From contig JAAAUF010000551.1 of the NCBI GenBank assembly GCA_015499985.1, positions 1-28,193 of the forward strand: a DNA stretch of 28,193 nt, written 5' to 3'. The number at the start of each line of letters is the position of its first letter. Within the stretch, counting starts at the first letter, position 1. Source of the stretch: Haplosporangium gracile (Eukaryota > Mortierellomycota > Mortierellomycetes > Mortierellales > Mortierellaceae). The position numbers and the translations under genes were made by a program. Under the pieces are notes generated by a model that saw only the letters and a list, made by a program, of their open reading frames with translations, ran no database searches and had not been told where the DNA came from. This document shows, piece by piece, positions 1-9,076 of this stretch.

Positions 1-64
1 AAAAAGAAAAAAAAAATTATTCAACAATAATGATGATAACAACAAGAGAAACAGGGCCGCTTAC

Positions 65-461
65 AATATATGATGTCACCAGAGACACTGGTTAATGGGC
101 TTGTAGAGGTGATGCCCCGCTTGTGGAGGTATCGCTTTGTCATAGAATCTGCGTTTCTGTGGGCAGGGTTGGAATGCCTATTCATCTGTACGCTAGATGA
201 TCGGAAGAAGTGAGGTGAAAGAAATGTCAGTCAGGTACGATCAGAGTGTGATGATCTGGAGTGATGGGATCAAACGATGTTACATATCACACATCGAGTA
301 TCATTTCCTTTTTGTAGAGGAGGGAGAGGTGCAAGAAAGGAGGAATAAAGCGAGTGATCGAGTAAGTGCACGGGTAGGACGACATACGTGTGCACACCTG
401 CTGCTGCAACTGTTGTCGACGCATAGAGCAAGGTAATCGCGGCAGAGAAGTTGAGCAACAT
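65..461 (-). CDS. Secreted aspartic protease (pepsin-like), 5' part only
   Basis: Seen: exon 1 (461-388) begins MLLNFSAAITLLYASTTVAA, a textbook signal peptide of a short n-region, a hydrophobic core and small residues at the cleavage site. A GTATGT donor at 387 pairs in phase with a CTAG acceptor behind a pyrimidine tract. Exon 2 (192-65) encodes a basic stretch with two Lys-Arg sites (KRYLHKR), then GITSTSPLTSVSGDIIY, and ends at a GTAAGC donor. The next exon lies beyond the left edge, so about 67 residues are visible. Family knowledge: fungal A1 aspartic proteases carry a signal peptide and a basic propeptide cut after Lys-Arg, and the mature enzyme starts with PL...D.EYYG ahead of the first catalytic Asp. 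The PLTSVSGDIIY segment fits that start. The catalytic motif itself is not in the window, so the family call is inference. Another secreted pro-protein remains possible. Confidence 0.55.
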
Positions 462-1663
462 TGTTTTTTCTTTTTGGTGAAGATGCACGGAGTGGTGAAG
501 AAAGTCAAGGGGGCCGAGGGAGAGTGGAGATAAGTAAAATAGTAACAAGTAGAGAAATAACAAGGGCAAAGGTATGAAAAAAAGAAGAGTGGGTGAGAGG
601 TGGAGTAATGAAAAAGGGTAACTTTGGGAAAGGGTTCAGGGTTTATATACACACGGAGCAACCCTTTCTCCGAAAAGAGTAGACATTTTTTTTAGACGTG
701 TGGAGTAGACAGGCGAAAGGGGTATAAAAAATTGCGCTTTTGGGAGAAACCGCGTCTGCTGGACGAATCGAACCACGCAAGGACCACTCACCCCTTTTTC
801 GATTGATTTTCACCCTTCAGATGACCAGCAAACGGATAAAAATAAAAAAATATTCGGCCATGACACCTTGATAGGCCTTCGTTTCAACGGTATGCTATCA
901 TCTCTAGTCAGCCCGTCATCCTTGCCAAGAACAGCCCTGACAAGGAATCCCCATTTATCTCGGTAGTCCAAGGGTAAAAGATGGCTAGGGGAAAGACATT
1001 CATGCCCTGCTCTGATCATGAATGATTTCATTCCGGCAAAATGTTATTGGAAGCGAAATATTCTCCGGTCGTCTTCGGGCCTGGAGCGACCACAACAGCC
1101 CATACAAAGAGATAATTTTGCTCAACCAAACGGTAGGAGCGTCTTTATTGTACACATGCTCATGCTCTTTTATAATTACAGTGGCTGGTCCTTTTATTCG
1201 GTCCTTTTGTGCGGTCCATTTGCCCTTTCGGTCACTTCAGTTGGTCAAAGGGTAGGGCGGAGTCGGGTCAACTAGAAGAGAAACACAAGCAGATGCGTTG
1301 GTAGGAAGCCCCTGCTCCAAGTCACCCGTCGTGAGTGCAAGATGGAGCTGCGTGTATAAATGAATTTGCCCTTCTATCAGCGTTTGTAACACAGCATGTT
1401 AGACTTACGCTGCATTACCTCTAACGTGATAGCTGAGCGAGCGCAAAGATTGAGAGTCATAGCTCCCAAAAAACACCCCTGCTCTCCCTGTCTGTCCTCT
1501 GTGCACGGCTAGGAGAATTCCACAATCTCTTCGAGACCGTTGTTAATCCACTTGGGACTAGGCCATAACTAGAAAATCAAAGGGACATTTGAGACGATTT
1601 AGTTGTATAGCCATTTTTTCATGGCTTTGAGCAACAACAACTCCAAAAAACAATGGACAAAAG
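462..1663. other. Intergenic region between the protease 5' end and the IMP1 3' end
   Basis: No gene is supported here. The left third is the promoter and leader of the secreted protease gene (minus strand). The right part is the IMP1 3' flank. Reading frames of up to 85 codons occur (for example 1018-1275 plus and 810-1031 minus) but resemble no family and lack consistent coding bias. A plus-strand TATAAAAA lies at 722-729 with no recognisable gene after it. Confidence 0.6.
642..649 (-). promoter_or_regulatory. TATA box of the left-edge secreted protease gene
   Basis: On the minus strand this reads TATATAAA, about 180 bases upstream of the proposed ATG at 461. The interval between them is pyrimidine-rich on the minus strand, as in the leaders of other genes here. 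Confidence 0.4.
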
Positions 1664-2493
1664 TCAATCGATGAGAAAATAAAGCAGGGTCCGTCCGGAC
1701 CAACGTACCCGAGCAAAAACGCGCCCGAGAACTAATCCTCCGCTGACAGGACCATAGGCACGCGAATCGGTCGAGTTGCTCAAGTTATCGCCCATTAACC
1801 AATAGTGACCTGGTGGGACCTGCAATGTTATAGGACAGGAACAAATGAAAGCGTGGTCAACATCATAGTTATAAACACCTTTTAGCCTAACTCCTCAACC
1901 AATTGACCTATTAACTCAACAAAAGCAAGGCACGTACGGTGATGTACTGGCGGTGAGGAGAGACGGGGTCGATGACAACCTTGTCTCCAGGGACTCCAAT
2001 AACCCGTTTGCAGACGAGCTTCGAGGGGTCTATTGGTGAGACAGCTACGACCAGGTCTCCGGTGTCGAGCTTTGAGAACCGTTGGGTCAGATGTTCAAAG
2101 CCGACAATGTCGCCGGTCATGTTGAGTGTCGGCAGCATGGAAGGGCCAAAGCACTAATTGGGTTGTTATGTATCAAGGAAAGGTGATGAATGTTCATAGT
2201 GCAAGAAAGTGAAAGAGTGTTAGTGTGTTCGCTGAATAGACTGGGTGTTGAGACTTGAGTGTTTGCTGAAATGGTCGTGTGAGGGGGAGGGGGTGAGTGC
2301 GGGTGTGATGCAAGAAAAAGGGTACGAAATAGTTCAATAACGTGTTCATTGTCGAGACTAAAAGCAACAAATGAAAGTCGGGCTTGTTTTTCCATGAAAT
2401 TACCCAGGTGAATTCAGCGACGTAGTTGTTGAAGAGCTGGACTCCGCAGGCGACCTGGAGGACCAGGGCTGCACTCTTGAAGTACTGTGACAT
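1664..2493 (-). CDS. IMP1: Mitochondrial inner membrane protease subunit 1 (signal peptidase S26)
   Basis: Three exons: 2493-2404, 2153-1938 and 1819-1664, with introns of 250 and 118 bases, both phase 0. The product is 153 residues, close to human IMMP1L and yeast Imp1. Seen: an N-terminal hydrophobic anchor ending NNYVAEFTW; then [11 protein letters not shown] with the nucleophile Ser35; then [11 protein letters not shown] with the general base Lys79; then [20 protein letters not shown], the conserved C-terminal S26 box. The catalytic Ser-Lys dyad is intact. Family knowledge: Imp1 works with Imp2 (and Som1 in yeast) on the intermembrane-space side of the inner membrane and removes sorting signals from proteins such as Cox2 and cytochrome b2. 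Imp1 is preferred over Imp2 because of the [10 protein letters not shown] box and the short C-terminus. The start at 2493 is the first ATG giving the usual short N-terminus. The gene is divergent from ATP19. Confidence 0.88.
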
Positions 2494-2756
2494 GGAGTAA
2501 GGGGGAAAAGTTAAAAGGAAACGAGCGAGTAAACAGAGCAAACGAAAGGGAGAAGGGCAGGGCAGACGACCAACAGTCGGACGAACAGACTGGCCAGGGC
2601 ACACCAGGCCTCAACATTTTTGAAAGGGAAAGAACGGTAAGAACGCCACGTGACTTGCACCCTTCTGTGACGTAGATTCGACTGCATTTTTTGCTGCTGT
2701 GGAATCATCTCGCCTCCTTCACCTACCTTCTTCATCAACCAACAACACATCCAACC
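2494..2756. promoter_or_regulatory. Shared divergent promoter of IMP1 and ATP19
   Basis: Only 263 bases separate the two start codons, so both promoters must lie here. It contains a palindromic E-box in CACGTGAC (CACGTG at 2647-2652) and a CRE-like TGACGTAG at 2668-2675. No TATA box is evident on either strand. Both genes serve the mitochondrial inner membrane, so co-regulation is plausible; this is inference. Confidence 0.6.
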
Positions 2757-3496
2757 ATGGGAGCTGAGTACATCGTCTTTGGCCGCGCCATCCCCACCTA
2801 CAAGGTACTTTACCGCACGCTAGCCTGCAGGAGTTACACTTTTTCGGCGACGCAACAACAGTACAAGCAACATCCGAGAGCAAGGAACTTCTTCCGACAA
2901 CGGCCGCAGGAATAGATCGGATGATCTGTGTCAAGGAGCACATAGCTGATCACCGGCGGATGGCAAACCCAAGAGTGCCAGAAACTAAGGCGTCAAGAGC
3001 AACAGGAGATATAATCGCTTTTTTGCTTTATGTAGAGGACACATTGGTATTACGGGAAAGCAACTGACTGTTTCCAGGACCTTGAAAAGAAACCCAGGAG
3101 GTATATCACCAACCCAGACCAAGAACGCCGCAGACACAGCAATGCTCCAGGAGGAAAGCTGGTGTCACTGTCCCCAGGAACATATCTATTTATCCACACC
3201 CGATCTTACAATGCACAACCCAAGCATACAATCTCGTCACAACCAACCGACATACCAACGATCACGCAACACGTCTCACATCAACTAACCCGCCACCTTC
3301 TCTCTCCCCTCCTTTCACCTACCCGCATTAGTTGGCTCTTGCCACCTACGCTGCCGTTGCTGCCCCCATCATCCTCATGCAGGCTGGCAAGAAGGAGGCC
3401 CCCGTCAACGTCATCCACGCCGCTTCTCAGGACGAAGAGGCCTTTATCCGCGAGTTCATCAAGGCCGCCGAGGAGGAGCAGCCCAAGAACGTTTAA
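2757..3496 (+). CDS. ATP19: F1Fo ATP synthase subunit k (Atp19)
   Basis: Two exons, 2757-2804 and 3332-3496, with a phase-0 GT-AG intron of 527 bases; the product is 70 residues. Seen: MGAEYIVFGRAIPTYK matches the conserved start of yeast Atp19 (MGAAYHFMGKAIP...). Exon 2 starts LALATYAAVAAPIILMQ, one transmembrane helix, followed by a Lys-rich then acidic tail ending EEEQPKNV. Family knowledge: subunit k is a small Fo protein of the mitochondrial inner membrane associated with ATP synthase dimers; yeast Atp19 is 68 residues. The ATG follows a typical leader (CCAACC before ATG). An AATAAA lies 71 bases after the stop. The intron is more than twice the coding length. The gene is too small and split to be found by single-frame reading, so the call rests on the joined product. 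Confidence 0.85.
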
Positions 3497-3566
3497 GTCC
3501 GCCCAGGAGTTACCAACCTACATACAACCAATCATACAGGCAACCCTTACAAGATTTTCGTAACAA

Positions 3567-3572
3567 AATAAA
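3567..3572 (+). terminator. Polyadenylation signal AATAAA after ATP19
   Basis: A canonical AATAAA hexamer 71 bases downstream of the ATP19 stop codon, in an A-rich context. Confidence 0.5.
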
Positions 3573-3884
3573 AAACCGACAATTTGACGGGAACAAAAAA
3601 TAACACATCACGGACAATGGAGAGGTCAGGGACTTTTTTTGATGATGTTCAATTTGTTCATTTTCGTTTGTTTATGAGGGCGAAGAACGAAAAGGAAAAG
3701 GTGTGGTTGCTTGCATGATTTGCGCCGTCATATTATATGATCCATACTTCAAGTAGAAGAAAAAAAGGCTTTTTTTTTGGTTGTGTGTTCAAAACATTCA
3801 AGATGATGGTATTTTAATGATGTTGTTGTTACAAAGAGAAAGCAGGAAGATGAAAACGATAAAAAAAAAAAAAAGATGAGGGTA

Positions 3885-3902
3885 TGTGTGTGTGTGTGTG
3901 TG
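3885..3902. repeat. (TG)9 microsatellite
   Basis: Nine uninterrupted TG units, with a second shorter TG-rich stretch just downstream. It lies in the convergent 3' region. Confidence 0.9.
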
Positions 3903-3978
3903 CAATGTGTGTTTTTCTATGTACTACTATGAGAGTGAAGTGTGTGGGTGAAGGCTTTTACTCTTTCCTTTGTTTGTT

Positions 3979-6900
3979 TTACCAGGCAAGGGTGCCAAAG
4001 ATGCTCTTGGGATAGGCACGGACGATAGCCTTACGGATCTCATCCAAAAGCAACACCGCAACAGCGCAGGGGATGGGCAAAAGCCAGTACTTGATAGGGA
4101 CGGGGTTGGTCAACATGACCTGATTGATCCAAGGTACCTCGGTGACAAAGATAGCCATCAACAACGACGCCAAAATACCAGCAAACAACCACAAGTTCCT
4201 ACGCTCAGCACGAATAGGATCGGCCTGGAGGATCGACAGACGACGGTTACGGATCGAGAGGATGTTACCCCACTGCATGATCACCAGTGCGACAAAGGTG
4301 ACACACTGGCCGGTGTTGACGTAGTAGTTGTTGAACGTGGCGTCGTCAATGTGGGCGAAGCGGTGCCGGAAATTGGGGGAGCCAAAGGTGAAGACGAGGT
4401 CTTTGAATGTGACGCCGGTGTATTCTTTGATGTACATGTAAAAGAGCATGTTGGAGAAGAAGGTCATGACGGAGCCGATGAAGATGTAGGACTGGAGGTA
4501 GATGCGCCCCGTGATGAGGTGCTCCTTCTTGGCGTTGCGAGGCGGGAGAGCGAGGAGATTAAATTCTTGTTGTTCCATGACGAGGGCCGTGCAAGGGAAG
4601 GAGTCGGTGAAGCAGCAGATGATGATCATCAGAAACGAGGACAGGGAGAGAGGGGTGCCAAGGAAGGTGTTGATCACGACGGGGAAGATCTCGGACCAGG
4701 AGCCGGCCGGGAGGAGGTAGCCGATGACCTTTTGAAGGTTCTGGAAGACCAATCGACCGAGACGCATGGCGACGGGGATAGAGTCAAATCCTCCGAGCAA
4801 GATCAAGTCGGCGGCTTCAATGGCGACATCGGAACCAGAGACGACAGCAATACCGACATCGGCAGCCTTGAGAGCGGGGGCATCGTTGACACCGTCGCCC
4901 GTGACAGCAACCACACCGTCGCGCTGCTGGAACTCGCTGACGATCTTAAGCTTTTGTTCGGGCGAGGTGCGGGCAAAGACAATCTCCTCGTAGGCACAGA
5001 CAAGGTTCCATTCGCCAGGGCTCATCTTGGTGATATCTGAGCCAGTCAAGACCAAAGAGGAACCCTCACGGAACTGAGGACAGCCCAGCTCATACTCTCC
5101 GAGACCGTCATAGTTGCCCTCAGAATTGATCTTGTAGCCCTTGCGGGTGGGGTCGACAATGTCCTCGTAGGTATCGGGTTCACGCCCGGAGGAGAAGAGA
5201 CCGATCTGTTTGGCGATCGCAGCAGCAGTGAGTCCGAAATCGCCAGTGACCATGAAGAAGCGAGCACCGGCACCGCGGCAGGCAGCAATCGTGTCCTTGA
5301 TCTCGGGGCGAGGGGGATCCATGATTCCGACCAATCCAACAATGCAGAGCTCCTGAAGACCCTGGCGAGTCAGTTCCTCCTGAAGACCAGAGCCAGCAGA
5401 ACCAGTAGCAGACTGAGCGAAATAAGGAACGAAGCGGCCCTTGCAGAGCATCAAGACACGCTGACCGCGACGAGACCAGGCGATCTGGATACGAGAGAGT
5501 TCAGCAGTCCATTCAGGCGACAGGTTCTGAGGGGTGTTGGAGGCAGCAGACAGGAAGGAAGTACAGTAGGGCAGGAGTACATCAGGGGCACCCTTGACCA
5601 GGACCAGCTGGGAATCCTTCTCATTTCCAGTCTTGCCAGTGCTCATCATATCCGAACCAAAGAGAGTCTTGATCACCTCGGGCTGGCCAGCCGAGCCCTG
5701 GTAGACAGCCATCATCCACTTATTGCGCGAGTTAAACGGGATTTCCTGGGTACGCTCAAAGCAAGACTCCAAAACGGACGATTCAGCAACCTGGGAACCA
5801 AATCTTAAAAGAGCACTATCGGTCGCATCACCGTGAATCTTGCGCTCGGTAATGGGGAGGTTGAGGGAGTCGTTATCGAACTTGGCATTGTTGCAGAGAA
5901 GAGTCGCCAACTGAAGTTGACGGAGGGCAAGGATCGAGGCAGAGTCGTCGGGCTGAGGGAGGCTGTTGGGGCAGCTTTTCTTCTCGAGAAGGCTACGGGC
6001 TTCGTCGGGGGTGGACTCATTGTCGAGGAAGGCAAAGTTGGTGACAAACATTTTGTTCTCGGTCAGAGTGCCTGTTTTGTCGGAGCAGATGACATTGACG
6101 CAGCCGAGGGTCTCGACGGTGGTCAGGGCCTTGGGGAGGATGTTATTGGAGCGCATACGGCGGGCAATCATCATCAGCGTCAACGACACACAGGCAGGCA
6201 TTCCTAATCGTCGAGAAGATAAAAAGTAAGAAAGCTGTTAGCAATCTCTACGTAAAGAGATCATATTTTCGCAGTCGAGGTGAAAACTCTTGAAAAGAAA
6301 AATGAAAAAAAAAGATCGACGGGATGGTGGCAAGGGGGGTTTTTTTACCCTCGGGGATAAAGGCGACGACGCAGCCCATAAGGGTGACAAGCATGACCTG
6401 GGTAGGCATGAAATCCGGGTACTTTTGGTGGAGCCATGAGATCCAAACAACAAAGATCAAACCAACAAGCAAGACAGTGAGGCAGATAATAATGCGAACA
6501 AAGCGACTAATCTCCTGCTGAATAATCGTAGGCTTATCCTTGCGGCCAGTCGTCAGCTTGTTGATGCGGCCCATAAGGGTGTCGTTACCCTTCAAGATAA
6601 CAACACCCACACACGATCCCTGGACGATGTGAGTGCCCATGAAGGCAATGTTCTTGGACTCCAAAAAGTTGTCATCGGTCGAGGTGGTAGAGGCTTCAAT
6701 GGCTTCAGATTCACCGGTGAGGACGGCACGATCAAAGCGAGTGTCGTTTGAGGCCTGGACGAGACGCAGGTCTGCGGGAACCTTGTTGCCGAGCGAGAGG
6801 TGGACGCGATCACCGACGACGAGAGTGGAGGCGGGGATCTTGATCAGTTGGCCGTCACGGTAGACCATGCAGTCGGCGGGGATCATGTCCAGAATCGAGG

Positions 6901-7571
6901 ACATGACTTTGGCGGTTGAGAAGTCTTGGAAGGCCGAGAAACTGGCCTGTAGCAGAATAACAAAGATCTAGTCGAAATGAAGTGTGCAAGAGATGGGTTA
7001 GCAGCTGAACTCCAACAATAAAAGCAATGAATCAAAATCAAGCAAGGAAAAAAGAAAAAAGGATACGTACAACAAGGATAGCAAGGGCAAGGTTGGTAGG
7101 GATAGGGTCAGGCTGAAGAACAGGCGCCCAGCAGATAAAAAAGGTAATAACACCGATCCACAGAACCGAACAGAAGCCTCCAAAGACATAGCCAAGGATC
7201 TTCTTGACATAGTTGGGCTTGCGAGAGACCAGAGTGTTAGGCCCATTTGTCCTCAGACGACGCTCAGCCTCGACCTGTTCCAGACCCAGGGCCTCATTCG
7301 AGTTGAAGCGAAGACTGATTTCGGTAGTGGTCAGCTTGTGGAAATCGACGGTCGCAAAGAAGTCGGTCTCGGAGGTGATGCCTTCATCCTTGGCGGGTTT
7401 AGACTTGCCCTTGGAGTTGAAGGCGGTGGTTCCCTTGTTGGAGCGGTGCGTCTCGGTAACGTGGATGGAAAGGGTGCGGAACTCGATGGGGAGGGCGTTG
7501 CCCTGGGCGCGCTCCATGGTCTGGGTACGGACCAGCGCAAGCGACTTTCTGTTTTCTTTTTCAGCGGTCAT
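3979..7571 (-). CDS. P-type cation ATPase, type IIC / fungal ACU-like (alkali cation pump)
   Basis: Three exons: 7571-7071, 6967-6349 and 6203-3979, with introns of 103 and 145 bases; 1114 residues. Seen: an extended polar N-terminus of about 90 residues; the A-domain motif VLTGES near residue 251; the M4 motif FIPEGM, whose Gly codon is rebuilt across intron 2; the phosphorylation site CSDKTGTLTEN with Asp415; nucleotide-binding KGAPD; hinge DPPRPEIKD; TGDGVNDAPALKAADVG near residue 806; and six C-terminal membrane segments (M5-M10). Family knowledge: P-type ATPases couple ATP hydrolysis through an aspartyl-phosphate to ion transport. The M4-M6 and PEG/DPPR context is closest to animal Na,K-ATPases. 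The fungal ACU ATPases, described as high-affinity Na+/K+ uptake pumps, are the nearest group to IIC. Whether this is ACU or true IIC cannot be settled by eye. Odd: in M6 only one of the two acidic residues of the animal DLGTD motif remains (CCFTD). Confidence 0.88.
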
Positions 7572-7800
7572 TCTTTGTATGGTTTTTTTTTGGAGTGGAG
7601 TGAGGGGGAAAGTGAACGCGATGTGTAGATTGAGAGTGAGTGAGAGGGAGAGGGGTAGGCAGAGGGAGACCTCAAATGCCTAGATTGTAGTGGGAGAAAG
7701 AGAGAAGGGAGAGGGGAGAGATCGCCAGACGGGCTTTTCTTGGGTAAACAGCGAGTTTGGTGTAGAACAAGCACAAAAAGTGGCGGCACCGCAGGAGGTA
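7572..7800 (-). promoter_or_regulatory. Pyrimidine-rich leader/promoter of the P-type ATPase
   Basis: On the minus strand, the 200 bases before the ATPase ATG are almost entirely C and T. This matches the leaders of the NIPA and ATG11 genes and supports the start at 7571. No clear TATA box was seen. Confidence 0.5.
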
Positions 7801-8891
7801 TTTATTCAAAAAACGAAAACTAAACGAAGGTGAAGCGATGGGCGGAGCAATCATCGACGGCGAGAGGTTATTTCTTTGCTGTACTATGCCTCTGTTGCTG
7901 ATGGAGGAAGGGGAACATTTGAGCAAGGGCGTTGTGCAAGAGAGTGTGCCTGAGTGCGAAAGGGAAGCAAAGCTTCAATCGGTGGAAGAGAGAAGGCTTC
8001 CTTTCTTGTCTAGTGTGCGTCAGGACAGACATCATGGTTCGGCAACACATGGAAGTTCTAACCAGTGGCAAACGAACGATAACGACAAGTAAAAAATGAG
8101 GGATTTTTCTTTTTTGGTGCCTGTCTATGTCTGCTCATGATAGTACGTTGAACCATCTTACCGCCACAATTTGAACTTTGGTCCTCCAATCTCAACCTTG
8201 CGCCTGTTCAGGTCCTGATCTGGCCTGGTCTGGTCTTGTCTGGTCTGGTGGAGATATGTGTTGGACGGTGAGAACGAAAAAAAAAAAAACCTTCTCTACC
8301 CCCATGGGGCTAATACGTACAGTGCTAGAATTGGATTTGGGCGCTCCATCTTTTCACCTGCAGATGCAATCCCAGCCCTATTTTTTTTTTCTTCTTTTTG
8401 TGAGGGATTAATTTGACTGGCGTAGAAGTCCAAAAAATGCGCGATTTCTTTTTTTTTTTTTGTTCTTTCTTTCGAAAATTCAGAAAAAAGACAGGCACGA
8501 CCCACGTTGATCAGAAAAAAAAAAGGCACTAAACAACACAGAGTGAAAACAATTATTGATAGACATGTGGTGCACAGGACTTTATTTTGTTCTTCTTCGG
8601 ACCTGCACCCAGGCAAGAAACAATGCAGATCCAGAAAGCATATTGCAAACAAAAGCAAAAAAATAATAATAATAATTCCCTCATCCATCAACGTCATTGA
8701 GCACAACCTCCTCCATCCATACCATAAGATAAACAAACTTCACACAGTCCATGCGGTGGATGCGGAGTTAGAGGTGAAAGTGGGAGCAGATTAGAGCAAT
8801 TGAGGTAAAAAAAAAAAAAAAAGAGGGATTTTTTTCTCTAGGCGTATCATTCTTAGAAGACTAAGAGAATGGGCTGGCTTAGTTGCTGTTA
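7801..8891. other. Gene-poor spacer upstream of the P-type ATPase
   Basis: No supported gene. It has many A and T homopolymers (for example around 8278-8290, 8383-8399 and 8808-8822), a short CTGGT-type direct repeat and an imperfect hairpin near 8848-8872. A 146-codon hydrophobic frame on the minus strand (8296-8736) has no ATG at its beginning and runs through homopolymers, so it was not accepted. Confidence 0.6.
8216..8251 (+). repeat. Short degenerate CTGGT direct repeat
   Basis: The pentamer CTGGT and close variants recur six or seven times in 36 bases. This looks like a simple low-complexity repeat; no function is evident. Confidence 0.6.
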
Positions 8892-9076
8892 CAGTCCAAC
8901 CTGGCTTAAAGTAACCCGGATTAACGGAAAACCTGGTTTAATGTAAACGCTTCTTCGGTCCCAAAGACTGATATGAAGTCAGTTTTGGCCTCAACGGACT
9001 TGAGTTAAAGTAAAAACTGGCTTAAAGGAAGGCTTTTGTCCGGTCCCGACAGTTTACGTTAAGACAGGTTGGACTG
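8892..9076. mobile_element. 185-base MITE, pogo/Tc1-mariner-like
   Basis: Seen: perfect 12-base terminal inverted repeats CAGTCCAACCTG, extending to about 25 bases with three mismatches (CTTAA-GTAA-C). The element is flanked on both sides by TA (8890-8891 and 9077-9078), the target duplication of the Tc1/mariner superfamily. Inside, a motif close to CTGGCTTAAAGTAA occurs at 8901-8914, 8933-8946, 8999-9013 and 9017-9030, and inverted at 9054-9067. No coding capacity, so it is non-autonomous. CAGTC-AACCT-TTAA ends resemble pogo/Tigger-type termini; that family assignment is inference. Confidence 0.8.

Larger units (their letters stand above)
3497..3978. other. Convergent intergenic region between ATP19 and the P-type ATPase
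   Basis: This is the 3' flank of both convergent genes. It contains the ATP19 polyadenylation signal, an A14 run near 3861-3874 and a (TG)9 microsatellite. No gene was seen. Confidence 0.7.

Noticed and set aside
810..1275. Back-to-back 73-codon (minus) and 85-codon (plus) frames
   Set aside because: Overlapping start regions, no family resemblance; the TATA-like site at 722 is not enough to support a gene.
3970..5040. 356-codon open frame on plus opposite the ATPase
   Set aside because: It is the antisense shadow of the ATPase C-terminal exon. Its composition (Asp/Glu/Gly/Val-rich) is the expected mirror of membrane-protein codons, and no domain is visible.
8296..8736. 146-codon hydrophobic frame on minus
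   Set aside because: No ATG at its beginning, built over T and A homopolymers (poly-Ile, poly-Lys), no family resemblance.
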